Position numbers and translations under genes: made by a program. This document shows, piece by piece, positions 15,590 through 23,007 of a stretch of 23,007 nucleotides of DNA (position 1 is the stretch's first letter; every line of letters starts with the position of its first letter). The notes beneath the pieces were generated by a model. It had not been told where the DNA came from. It ran no database searches and saw only the letters and a list, made by a program, of their open reading frames with translations. Source of the DNA: DASPLH01 sp035627675 (lineage in GTDB: Bacteria; Acidobacteriota; Terriglobia; Terriglobales; Acidobacteriaceae); the NCBI GenBank assembly GCA_035627675.1, contig DASPLH010000230.1:1-23007 (forward strand), given 5' to 3'.

Positions 15590-16567
15590 ATGAACGGCGC
15601 CGGACGGACATTTGCACTGGCGGTCAGCTTGCTGGGCCTCACGCTGGGCGTGGGCGCGCAAGCGGCCCCGGCGGCGAAGACCGCAACACGCGGTCCCGCG
15701 CTGAGCCGCAGTGAGCTGAGGTTGCTGAGGGACTTCGGTCTGTCCGGCCTGGAACGCCGCGCCGCCAATCATGGCTTCAGCCTCTATGACATGGAGGACG
15801 AGCGGGCGTTGGGAGACGCCGTGGCGGAGCAGATCGAGGCCACCACCACGCTCCTGCAAGATGAAAGTCTGGACCGGTATCTCGGCGGCCTGGCGTCGAA
15901 GCTCGGCACGGCTGCGCGCGTTGGAGACGTTCCTCGCGTTCGCATTGTAGAAAGCAACGAAGTCAACGCCAGCGCTCTGCCGAACGGAACGATCTACGTG
16001 ACCACGGGCCTGGTGCTCGCCGCCGATGACGAGTCGGAACTGGCAGGCGTCCTCGCGCACGAGATCGCTCACGTCACCGAACACCACGCCGCGCGCAGCA
16101 TGAGCCGACGATTCTTGTGGAACGTCGCGTCGGTTGCGGCTTCGATGTTCAGCGGAGGAGTTGCCGGCTTCGTTGCGCCGCAGGTCGCGGGAGCTGCCGG
16201 CTCCCTGCTCTCGCTCAAGTTCGACCGCCGATCCGAAAGCGAAGCAGATATTCTCGGATCGGAATATCTCTACCTCGCCGGCTACGATCACGACGGCCTG
16301 ATGAAGTTCCTCGCGCGGGTGCAGCAGTCTCCGGCGGCAGACCGGTCGCGATTCGACAAGCTGCTTCGCACACACCCCGACAGCCAGGAACGGATTCGTT
16401 CCACGACCGCGGCTCTGCTCCTGCTCATCCCGGCAGACGCTACAGGGCTAGTCGTGGACAGCAGCGAGTTTCAGCAGGCGAAGGCGCGCGCTGCGGAACT
16501 CACAGACCGCAGTGGCGGTCTAGCGCGGAGACCGCGCTTGCGAACACGGACAGCCGAAAGCAACTAA
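15590..16567 (+). CDS. exported M48-family zinc metallopeptidase (325 aa)
   Basis: The start is the ATG at 15590, which opens a signal peptide (MNGAGRTFALAVSLLGLTLG then VGAQA). An in-frame TTG at 15542 and another at 15560 are alternatives; none of the three has a strong ribosome binding site. The catalytic HEIAH motif is at about residues 157-161, extended as HEIAHVTEHH, and the third zinc ligand is the Glu of SEADILG at about 218. The region before the motif (LYDMEDERALGDAVAEQIEA and NASALPNGTIYVTTG) is typical of the BepA/YcaL/LoiP-type M48 peptidases of the periplasm, which act in quality control of outer-membrane proteins. The family member BepA has a TPR tail; this protein does not and ends in a basic stretch. 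It is transcribed divergently from the surface cluster and lies 143 bp before the VWA/DUF4410-like gene. A role in proteolysis of envelope proteins is inferred; the substrate is unknown. Confidence 0.88.
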   Translation: MNGAGRTFALAVSLLGLTLGVGAQAAPAAKTATRGPALSRSELRLLRDFGLSGLERRAANHGFSLYDMEDERALGDAVAEQIEATTTLLQDESLDRYLGGLASKLGTAARVGDVPRVRIVESNEVNASALPNGTIYVTTGLVLAADDESELAGVLAHEIAHVTEHHAARSMSRRFLWNVASVAASMFSGGVAGFVAPQVAGAAGSLLSLKFDRRSESEADILGSEYLYLAGYDHDGLMKFLARVQQSPAADRSRFDKLLRTHPDSQERIRSTTAALLLLIPADATGLVVDSSEFQQAKARAAELTDRSGGLARRPRLRTRTAESN

Positions 16568-16710
16568 GCTTGGGTTCTTCGCCCGTCTGGCAGGCCTGAG
16601 TTCCTTCCGCGAGTGGGGCCAAAGCAGGCGTGGCGTGCGCGGAGGACCTTGGCAGAGGCATCCTGCTGCACCCCACGGAATCTAAGTGCCGGAACGCCCG
16701 AAATGCAGAG

Positions 16711-17907
16711 ATGGTTATGTTCCCCATGCTTCGGCCCAGGCCCTTGCTGTCAATCTTCTTTGTTGTTGCAGTCGTGTCTGCCGTGCCCGTTGTTTACGCT
16801 CAGGACTCCGAGCCTCCCCCGGCGCAGACAGACGTGGCCGAGGACGCCGGTGGGGACGCTTCGGTTGTGGTTGTGCTCGATACTTCCGAAATACCTGCGC
16901 GGAAATTCAACGAAATGCGGAAAGCGGCTTCGCAGTTTGTTGAGACCGTTGGAGGGGACTACGAGATAGCTCTCGTGAGCGCCGGCGCCGCTCCGACGCT
17001 GGTTGCGGATTTCACGTCGGAACCCGAAACCATCGTCAAGCAGATCTCGAAGCTTCGCCCGAAGAAGAAGACCGGGGTTGCGCTGCGCGAAGCAGTCCGG
17101 TTCGCGTCAAGCCACGCGGCGAGCGACGCACTCGGCGGAGAGAAGTCCGTAGTCGTTTTCGCCACCAACCTGGACGCGCAGCACGGCTCGAACGAGCCCA
17201 GTGTCACCGTGGAGGAAGGCCGTCCAATCCCGGTTTACGTCATCGCTGCGCCGAAGAGCAAGTGGAACGTGCAGGAAGACCTGCAACAGCTCGCGGCGAA
17301 TACCGGGGGCATAGCTTTCTTCCCCGCCGGCACCTCGGAGCTGAAGGATATCGTGCGCGAGACCGCGGCACGAGTCACCGGCGAACCCGCGGACGAGAGC
17401 GGCGGGAAGGAGGAGAAAGAGGAGGCTCGCCGGGAAGAAAACATCCTACGCGATTACCAGCGCGTGGTCGTGCGCGATATCCCGGTCATGGATGGCGAAG
17501 ATACGGCGGAGATCGCGGGCGGCGAGAGCTCCGCACTCCACGACATCCTGCTTGCGCGATTGCAGAAGGCAAACATCTTCCGCGACGTCGTGAACGGCGC
17601 GGAGCAGCCGGACTCTTATCTCTCGGCGAGTGCGTCCTCCGGGCCGACGGTCGAACTGCGCGCCTCGGTTCTCCAGTACCGCCGCGGCAACCGCGCCCAG
17701 AGGCAGTTGTTGGGCCTTCGCGGAGGCTCCAAGATGAAGGTCAGGGTTGTGCTCGTGGATGCCGCGACGCACAAGCCCCTGCTGGCTTTCACCAAGCAGG
17801 GCAAGCACGCCTCCGGGCTCTTCGGCGGCAGCCAGCAATCCGTACAGAAGCGCGCGATGACCAACGTCGCCGACCAGATCGTCGCCGAACTCAAGCGCGC
17901 GCGTTAA
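16711..17907 (+). CDS. exported VWA-like protein with a C-terminal DUF4410-like domain (398 aa)
   Basis: I use the ATG at 16711. A signal peptide follows (LLSIFFVVAVVSAVPVVYA-Q, cut near residue 31). A GTG at 16630 would extend the frame by 27 residues unlike a signal sequence, and ATGs at 16717 and 16726 are also possible. Residues about 50-225 resemble a von Willebrand factor A domain: a first strand VVVVLDTSEI, TGVALREAV near 121 and FATNLDAQHG near 150. The metal site is degenerate, because the usual DxSxS reads DTSEI. After an acidic Glu/Lys-rich linker (about 228-245), residues 250-395 match the pattern of DUF4410 lipoprotein-like domains: RVVVRDIPV, LLARLQKANIF, LRASVLQYRRG and VRVVLVDAATHKPL. 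VWA-like proteins of this kind are frequent in Acidobacteria (the family called VWFA-related Acidobacterial domain). It probably acts in the periplasm or at the surface as a binding protein. It ends 18 bp from the oppositely oriented response regulator gene. Confidence 0.82.
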   Translation: MVMFPMLRPRPLLSIFFVVAVVSAVPVVYAQDSEPPPAQTDVAEDAGGDASVVVVLDTSEIPARKFNEMRKAASQFVETVGGDYEIALVSAGAAPTLVADFTSEPETIVKQISKLRPKKKTGVALREAVRFASSHAASDALGGEKSVVVFATNLDAQHGSNEPSVTVEEGRPIPVYVIAAPKSKWNVQEDLQQLAANTGGIAFFPAGTSELKDIVRETAARVTGEPADESGGKEEKEEARREENILRDYQRVVVRDIPVMDGEDTAEIAGGESSALHDILLARLQKANIFRDVVNGAEQPDSYLSASASSGPTVELRASVLQYRRGNRAQRQLLGLRGGSKMKVRVVLVDAATHKPLLAFTKQGKHASGLFGGSQQSVQKRAMTNVADQIVAELKRAR

Positions 17908-17925
17908 CACCGCCTGGGGCTCCTC

Positions 17926-18708
17926 TCAGTGACGAAGGTCGAAACCCCCGGTCGAGAGCAGCCGGTCGATCACGCTGCGGTAGGTGCGTCCGAGCGAGAG
18001 TTCTTTGCCGCTGTGCAGGATCACCACGAACTCACCGTTGTTGCACGACTGCACCTCCCGGATGCGCTCGACATTCACGATAATAGAACGGTGAATGCGA
18101 ATGAACCGGTCGCTGTCCAGGCGTGACTGGAACGAGTTCATCGTCTCGCGGTGCAGGTGCGCGTCCTTGCCCACGTGAATGTTGACGTAGTTCCCTGCCG
18201 CCTCTATCCAGTCGATCTCCTCGGCGCGCAGGAACACGATGCGCCCGCCCGACTTGACCACCAGGCGGTCCAGTCCGGCGCGAGTTCCCCTCATCCCCTT
18301 CACAAGAGCGGCGACGTTGTCCGTCATCTGTGCCCTCCGGACCTGCTCGATGTGGTTGCGGGCGCGCTCCATGGCTCGCAGGAATCTCGCCTGGTCAAAG
18401 GGCTTCAGCAGGTAGTCGAGTGCGTTCGTGTCGAAGGCACGGATGGCATAGCTGTCGTAGGCGGTGGTGAAGATCACGGCTGGGGGCGGCGTTCCGGAGA
18501 TGTTCGTCAGCACGCCGAATCCGTCCAACTCCGGCATGGCGACGTCCAGGAACAGCAGGTCGGGGTGCATCGAGCGTATCGCCGAGACCACCTCCCGGCC
18601 GTCACGGCATTCCGCCACAACTTCCGTATCGGAATGCTCGCACAGCAGGGTGCGGATCCTCTCTCTCGCAAGCGGTTCATCGTCTCCTATGATCGTCCTG
18701 ATCATCAT
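17926..18708 (-). CDS. LytTR-family DNA-binding response regulator (260 aa)
   Basis: The receiver domain is at residues about 3-120. It has the acidic pair D9/D10, the phospho-acceptor D55 in FLDVAMPELDG, T81/T82 in FTTAYDSYAI and K102 in LLKPF, so all conserved phosphorylation residues are present. The LytTR DNA-binding domain covers about 148-250 (IDWIEAAGNYVNIHVG, then FIRIHRSIIVNVERI). The start is the ATG at 18708, with AGG 6 nt upstream; a TTG at 18723 in the same frame is an alternative. The gene begins 11 bp after the kinase stop and forms a two-gene operon with it. LytTR regulators generally bind pairs of short direct repeats in promoters and often control surface, exopolysaccharide or secretion genes. 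The target here is not shown by the sequence. The neighbouring surface cluster and TonB receptor are natural candidates. Confidence 0.93.
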   Translation of the reverse strand: MMIRTIIGDDEPLARERIRTLLCEHSDTEVVAECRDGREVVSAIRSMHPDLLFLDVAMPELDGFGVLTNISGTPPPAVIFTTAYDSYAIRAFDTNALDYLLKPFDQARFLRAMERARNHIEQVRRAQMTDNVAALVKGMRGTRAGLDRLVVKSGGRIVFLRAEEIDWIEAAGNYVNIHVGKDAHLHRETMNSFQSRLDSDRFIRIHRSIIVNVERIREVQSCNNGEFVVILHSGKELSLGRTYRSVIDRLLSTGGFDLRH

Positions 18709-18719
18709 ATTGGGCCTGC

Positions 18720-19844
18720 TCAACTCGCCGTCGCGAGCGGCACCCTCGCTTCGGGCGTGAGCGTGCCGGCCGCGGCAATTGGGATCTCAACGTCCACCCG
18801 GAAACGGCCATTGCTGTAGCCGTTGATGCGGAAGCGATACGCATCTCCGTACAGGTGCTTCAAGCGAGCGACCGTATTCGCCAGTCCGATCCCGACGCCG
18901 TGCGTGCCGGGCAGTCCGTCGCGCCCGGGGCTGTCGTTGATGACGCTGACCTTCAGGTCGCCGCCGCACCGCGCGGCCAGGATATCGATCTGCCCCGCGC
19001 CGGACCTTCGTGCGATTCCGTGGCGGACGGCGTTCTCGACCAGCGGTTGCAACAGCAACAGCGGCACCGGGACGTCGAGCAGTTCCGGGTCGATCTCGGT
19101 ACTCACCGTCAGCCGGTCCTGGAACCGGGTCTTCTCGATTTCCAGGTAGCCGCTGACGAAGTCCAGCTCGCGCTTGAGCGTCACGGTCTGCTGCGCCGAA
19201 GAGTCGAGCGTGATGCGCAGCAGGTCGCTGAGCTGCGAAAGCATACGGTCTGCCGCGGCGATGTCGCGGTGCATGAGGGTGGAGATTGAGTGCAGGGTAT
19301 TGAAGAGGAAGTGCGGCTGAAGCTGCATCTTCAGCATTTGAAGCTCGGCGCGCGCAAGCTGCGTTTGCAGCATTTCGGCCTGGAGCTCGCGGTCGCGGAA
19401 CTTCCGGTAGTAGGCCATCGAGAATGCAAGACCCGCGAACAACCCGTACATCCACAGGTCATTGATGGAATTCGCGAAGAAATAACCCTGTACCAGGTTC
19501 CAGGAGCGTTCGTGCCTCTGATCGGGATAGGTGTAGGGGTCCAGCGCTGTGCGGAAGAGCGCATGCACGGCCGCCACGCTCAACGCTCCGGCGATATGGA
19601 CCGGCACGTTGCGCCGCCAATTGGTTCTGTCGATCGGATAGCGCCGGCACAGCCATAGGACCGCGGGAGCCAGCAGCGCTCCCCAGATCAGGTAAGTCGC
19701 GAACTGCCGGCGGGCGATGAGCGACCAGTCCGCATCCATTCCGGCCTTCAGCCATGATGCGTACGAGAACGTGGTCGCCACAGCCGCAGAGACGCACCAG
19801 ATGGCCAGTATGCCAAAGTACTTCGCCACTCGGTGTAGTGCCAT
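18720..19844 (-). CDS. LytS/YehU-type membrane sensor histidine kinase (374 aa)
   Basis: The ATG at 19844 is chosen because a strong GGAGG lies 8 nt upstream (19853-19857). An earlier in-frame start at 19898 lacks this. The N-terminal half has about four predicted membrane segments (about 8-28, 49-66, 80-98 and 127-146) and no recognisable extracellular sensor domain, so the ligand is unknown. A short coiled linker (150-172) leads to the His_kinase (PF06580) motif QPHFLFNTLHSI, with H178 as the phospho-accepting histidine. The ATP-binding domain shows the N-box LQPLVENAVRHG (about 265-276) and the G-box HGVGIGLANTVARLKHLYG (about 315-333). This family pairs with LytTR regulators, and such a regulator follows directly downstream. 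A terminator separates the pair from the upstream TonB receptor gene, so it is probably transcribed from its own promoter in 19845-20087. Confidence 0.94.
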   Translation of the reverse strand: MALHRVAKYFGILAIWCVSAAVATTFSYASWLKAGMDADWSLIARRQFATYLIWGALLAPAVLWLCRRYPIDRTNWRRNVPVHIAGALSVAAVHALFRTALDPYTYPDQRHERSWNLVQGYFFANSINDLWMYGLFAGLAFSMAYYRKFRDRELQAEMLQTQLARAELQMLKMQLQPHFLFNTLHSISTLMHRDIAAADRMLSQLSDLLRITLDSSAQQTVTLKRELDFVSGYLEIEKTRFQDRLTVSTEIDPELLDVPVPLLLLQPLVENAVRHGIARRSGAGQIDILAARCGGDLKVSVINDSPGRDGLPGTHGVGIGLANTVARLKHLYGDAYRFRINGYSNGRFRVDVEIPIAAAGTLTPEARVPLATAS

Positions 19845-20087
19845 GTCCTGTGCCTCCGCAGCCTGATGAGCACGCGTGAAGCCAACCCGTCCCGTCAACC
19901 GCGCCGTTCGTCACCGCCGGCGCGGGGTTCACCCCTGTGGTCCGCGGCTCAGTCGTACGGAGTCGCGAAAGACATTGGTCAATGGACGCACAACATGTCA
20001 GTGGGTTAGCACACAGGACGCGGCGGACAGAGCAATATGTTTTTCGGTACAGCTCCCTACTCTTTATCGGAGGACCTCGCACCGACG
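19845..20087 (-). promoter_or_regulatory. promoter region of the two-component operon
   Basis: This gap holds no convincing gene. On the minus strand a TTGACC lies about 130 bp before the kinase start, but the nearest -10-like TACGAC is 19 nt away, so the promoter call is weak. A candidate LytTR-type site (19904-19933) and a short GGGGT/ACCCC inverted repeat (19924-19935) are also present. The kinase ribosome binding site is at 19853-19857. Confidence 0.4.
19904..19933 (+). promoter_or_regulatory. possible LytTR-type regulator binding site
   Basis: CCGTTCGTC at 19904-19912 equals the core of the published sites for AlgR, a LytTR-family regulator of Pseudomonas aeruginosa. A second GTTC at 19927-19930 is spaced exactly 21 bp from the GTTC at 19906-19909, the two-helical-turn spacing of LytTR direct repeats. 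The flanking bases of the second half-site match poorly. Confidence 0.35.
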
Positions 20088-20128
20088 CACACAAGAAAGC
20101 GCCCAGCCGGAGATCTCCGGCTGGGCGC
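20088..20128 (-). terminator. strong rho-independent terminator of the TonB-dependent receptor gene
   Basis: A perfect 30-bp palindrome at 20099-20128 (half-arm GCGCCCAGCCGGAGA) lies 17 bp after the receptor stop. On the minus strand it is followed by TTTCTTGTG, as expected of an intrinsic terminator. It isolates the receptor from the downstream kinase operon. Confidence 0.85.
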
Positions 20129-20145
20129 ACACCACAACGGGTGTT

Positions 20146-23007
20146 CTAGAAGATGAACTTCAATCCAAGCACAACCTGTCTGCTGCCGCCGCTGAACACC
20201 TTCTCGTTCAGGAACTGCGGGTCGGCAACCTGCACGTACTGTCCGTTGCCCTGTGCCACCGGAATGCTGGCGACGCTCGAGATGTTGCCGTTGCCGATGG
20301 TGTAGTTGCGATGGTTCAGCACGTTGAAGAACTCACTGCGGAGCTGGAAGTACTTCGACTCCGTCAGGCGAACCTCCTTGAACAGCGACAGGTTCAGTAT
20401 TCCGAATCCCGGCGACCGGAAACTGTTGCGTCCCACCGTGGTGAGCGCACCAGGACCGGCAACCACGTACCTCGCCGTCGGATCGGCCGCGAGATAGCCG
20501 ACACCGGCCGCTCCGGCGCCGCACACTCCGCCGTTCGAGACCGTGTCGCTGGAGATGAACGTTCCGCCCGTGGCTGCCGTGCGGCACACGACGAAGGCGT
20601 CGCTTCCGAGGCGGCCAGTAGCTCCCGGATTCAGCACGGCACGATCACCCGCGGTGTCACCGTTGGCGTTCGCGTCAGTGCCCGACTGAATCGTGACCGG
20701 CTGCCCGGTCTGCGCCAGGAACGTGCTGTTGATAGAGAATCCGTTCACGAGAGCTGCCATCCACCTGTTCGCCGGAGCGACAAACTGGGGCAGGTCGTAA
20801 AGGACCGAGAACGCAAGTTTGTGGCGGACGTCCAGGTCGGAGTCGCTCCAATCTGCCGAAAGATTGTTCGCGTCCTGCGCGCGACGCGGGTTCAGCGAAC
20901 TCGTAAAGAACTCGTTAGTCGCGTTGTCCTGCGTGTGCGCCCACGTGTAGTTGGCGTTCGCGTAGAGACCACGAATGGGCCTCTGCGTGAAGTTGACCGA
21001 CATGCCGTGGTAACGGCTGCTCGCACTGGGCGGGTTGCTGGTGATGTTGCCCAGGAACCCGTACTGCGCATAAGCGTTGGCACCGGTCAGCGCATAGGGA
21101 CCATCGTTGACGGAGAACGCCTCGAAGTCCTCCGTAGTGTGCGTAGGAGCAGCCACGTTCGCCGGCACTTCAGAAGCACTGAAGTATGTCGGCAACGGCT
21201 GGAATCCCTGCGAGAACGCGCTGCGGAAGTTCAACCGGTACTGGATCGGCAGCGACAAGCCGCGCGTTCCGAGATACCGCACCTCAAGGCTTGCACCGCG
21301 ATACAGCTCACGCTGCACACCAAGGCTCCAGGTCAGGACCTTCGGCAGCACCGTGTCGTCAATGTAGCTGGCCGTCAGTGCTCGCGCTTCCTCAGCCGTC
21401 GTCGGAGGCAGGAATGCCTGCGGCAGTCCGCCCGTTGCCAGGAAGTCGCGACCCGTTGCACACCAGCTCGGAGGCGGGTTCAGCGTGCAGGCCGACTCCG
21501 TGGAGAGTTCCGTCGCAACCTGCGGCGGCAGCGAGATCGAAGCGAAGTTATGGAACTTCACGTCGTAAGCCACGCCGAATCCGCCACGCAGCGACGTCTT
21601 GCCGTCACCGAACATGTCCCACGCGAAGCCCACGCGAGGCATGAAGTTGTTCTTGTCCGTCTTAGGCTCCCTGAACTCGATCACGCCCGGAATGTTGGAG
21701 ATCGCGTTCAGCCTCTGCTGCTCGACGCCCACCGGGTTCGTCCAGTACTCGTAACGCAGGCCAAGGTTCAGGGTGAACCTCGGGTGCAGCTTGATGTCAT
21801 CCTGCCCGTAGAAGAAGAACCCGCTCTGCGTTCCGAGGAACGTTCCTGAACCTGCGCCCCGCAGGTTTCGGCCCGGAACCGTCGGGACGAGATCGTTCAC
21901 GAAGTCTTCCGTCGTCGCGTAGTAGTAGTCTCCCACGCTCCTTGGCAGGAAGAACGACGGCGCGATGTAGTGTCTGTACTCACCTCCGAATTTGAAGGTG
22001 TGGCGGCCCTTCGCCCAGCTCAAGTTATTGATGAGTTGGTACGTGTTCTGGGTCTGGTCCTGCGGATCGGCCGTGCCTTGTCCGAAGATGCCCATGTCAA
22101 CAAGGTTGACGTTTGCCACATCGGTAAAGCCGGGCCGGTTCGTATTCGCCAGGTAATAGCGCGAGTACGACAGCCGCAACTCGTTGATCACGTGGTCCGT
22201 GATCGTCCATATGTCGGACAGCGCCGCCTTATGGTTGATCAGCTTCTGGTCCTGGTTGAACTCAGCCTGCGGCACGGCAACGGGGGAGATGAAGTCCGCG
22301 TTGTTGTACAGGTACCGCATGCCGAAGTGATGACGCGAGGTCGTGAAGTCGCTGTTGATGATGTAGTCGTGCTCCTTCTGCTTGAGCGGGCTGACAAGGA
22401 TCAGGTCGCCGAGCGGAATGGAGACGCCATTCACCGTAATTGGATCCTGGTTCGCCGCCGGAGCCACGGGCAACAAACCGATCCTCTCGCGCACCGTCTG
22501 GTTTGCCGCCAGCGACTGCATCAGCGAGAGTCCTTGCGCCGTAGGAGCGATCAGCGAGGTCGTATTCCCTTCGCCGTGTATGTTCGTGAACTCATACGCG
22601 CCGAAGATGAACCACTTGTTCTTCACCAGCGGGCCACCCAGCGTGCCGCCAACACGATTGTTGTCGTAGCGCGGCACATGGTCGAACGTGCCCGACGCCA
22701 TCGCCTGCTTGGTCAGGTTGTCCAGCGCGTTCAGGTTGCGGTTCTGCATGTACCACTGCGCGGAACCGTGCCAGTCGTTGCTGCCGCTCTTGGTCACGAC
22801 GTTGAACTGGCCGCCGGTCGAGTGTCCGTACTCAGCGCTGAACTGGTTAGTCACGAGGTTGAACTCGGCAACCGCATCGGGGATCACGGTCGAGTTGTAG
22901 CCCGTGGTACTGAGGTTGTTGTCGTCCACACCGTCAACGTTGAAGCTGTTGTTTCGCGGACGATTGCCGCCGATCGATCCGCCTTGGCCTTCCACGCCGC
23001 CAGGCTG
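20146..23007 (-). CDS. Oar-like TonB-dependent outer-membrane receptor (5' end outside window)
   Basis: The frame is open from the right edge of the window to a stop at 20146, giving 953 residues. The N-terminal part is missing; in this family it usually holds a signal peptide, a carboxypeptidase-regulatory-like domain and the start of the plug. What is seen begins in the plug (NNSFNVDGVDDNNLSTTGYN, then VAEFNLVTNQFSAEYGHSTG and NVVTKSGSNDWHG), followed by a long barrel with repeated amphipathic strands, such as HGMSVNFTQRPIRGLYANAN and LAFSVLYDLPQF. The end, SEFFNVLNHRNYTIG then VVLGLKFIF, closes with the terminal Phe expected for recognition by the BAM complex. Such Oar-like receptors are highly multiplied in Acidobacteria and are thought to import large organic substrates, probably glycans or peptides, with TonB-ExbBD energy. 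The substrate cannot be told from the sequence. The gene is closed by the palindromic terminator just downstream. Confidence 0.93.
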   Translation of the reverse strand, partial: QPGGVEGQGGSIGGNRPRNNSFNVDGVDDNNLSTTGYNSTVIPDAVAEFNLVTNQFSAEYGHSTGGQFNVVTKSGSNDWHGSAQWYMQNRNLNALDNLTKQAMASGTFDHVPRYDNNRVGGTLGGPLVKNKWFIFGAYEFTNIHGEGNTTSLIAPTAQGLSLMQSLAANQTVRERIGLLPVAPAANQDPITVNGVSIPLGDLILVSPLKQKEHDYIINSDFTTSRHHFGMRYLYNNADFISPVAVPQAEFNQDQKLINHKAALSDIWTITDHVINELRLSYSRYYLANTNRPGFTDVANVNLVDMGIFGQGTADPQDQTQNTYQLINNLSWAKGRHTFKFGGEYRHYIAPSFFLPRSVGDYYYATTEDFVNDLVPTVPGRNLRGAGSGTFLGTQSGFFFYGQDDIKLHPRFTLNLGLRYEYWTNPVGVEQQRLNAISNIPGVIEFREPKTDKNNFMPRVGFAWDMFGDGKTSLRGGFGVAYDVKFHNFASISLPPQVATELSTESACTLNPPPSWCATGRDFLATGGLPQAFLPPTTAEEARALTASYIDDTVLPKVLTWSLGVQRELYRGASLEVRYLGTRGLSLPIQYRLNFRSAFSQGFQPLPTYFSASEVPANVAAPTHTTEDFEAFSVNDGPYALTGANAYAQYGFLGNITSNPPSASSRYHGMSVNFTQRPIRGLYANANYTWAHTQDNATNEFFTSSLNPRRAQDANNLSADWSDSDLDVRHKLAFSVLYDLPQFVAPANRWMAALVNGFSINSTFLAQTGQPVTIQSGTDANANGDTAGDRAVLNPGATGRLGSDAFVVCRTAATGGTFISSDTVSNGGVCGAGAAGVGYLAADPTARYVVAGPGALTTVGRNSFRSPGFGILNLSLFKEVRLTESKYFQLRSEFFNVLNHRNYTIGNGNISSVASIPVAQGNGQYVQVADPQFLNEKVFSGGSRQVVLGLKFIF

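Noticed and set aside
16620..16700. Sigma-54 type promoter before the VWA/DUF4410-like gene (TTGGCA ... TGC)
   Set aside because: The spacing between the GG and GC elements is 12 rather than 10, so the match is not acceptable.
17908..17925. Terminator between the convergent VWA/DUF4410-like and response regulator genes
   Set aside because: Only 18 bp are available and no stem followed by a T-run is visible on either strand.
15326..19935. Shared 9-mer GTTCACCCC at 15326-15334 and 19927-19935
   Set aside because: A single 9-bp match between two distant intergenic regions is weak evidence, and the flanks do not agree.
19876..21849. 657-codon plus-strand frame across the terminator and the TonB receptor
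   Set aside because: It would run through the terminator palindrome and opposite conserved receptor sequence; the translation has no recognisable domain.

Overview
The window is a GC-rich bacterial chromosome segment carrying eight protein-coding genes. Two run off the ends: a helicase at the left and a TonB-dependent receptor at the right. The best guess for the source is an Acidobacteriota (Terriglobia-like) genome. This rests on the Oar-type TonB-dependent receptor, the VWA protein with a DUF4410-like tail, the LytS/LytR-type two-component pair and the base composition. It is an inference from gene content, because there is no rRNA in the window.

Left and centre, all on the minus strand and read from right to left (15199 to 1): a small exported DUF11 protein (158 aa), an exported multi-domain beta-sandwich protein (916 aa), a very large protein that joins exported Ig-like domains to a predicted outer-membrane beta-barrel (about 1956 aa), a fourth exported protein with SdrD-B-like and DUF11 modules (949 aa), and then a large Lhr-family DNA helicase (partial). 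The first four genes have signal peptides, related domains and short gaps; the last two of the four nearly abut. I read them as one cell-surface system. The helicase follows by position but has no obvious functional link.

The 390-bp region 15200-15589 separates this cluster from two plus-strand genes: an exported M48 zinc metallopeptidase and an exported VWA/DUF4410-like protein. It holds a GC-rich, foldable leader in front of the 158-aa gene, an 8-bp inverted repeat, and several copies of a CCTAAGT heptamer in both orientations.

Right part, minus strand: a LytTR response regulator preceded by its membrane histidine kinase, with a GTTC pair spaced 21 bp upstream of the kinase that resembles a LytTR-type binding site. 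Further right, beyond a strong 30-bp palindromic terminator, is the 3' part of an Oar-like TonB-dependent receptor.

The most interesting candidate for an undescribed system is the four-gene exported Ig-like/beta-barrel cluster (3081-15199). It also has a perfect 28-bp palindrome inside the signal-peptide codons of its second gene. No CRISPR array, tRNA, rRNA, insertion sequence or phage gene was seen.
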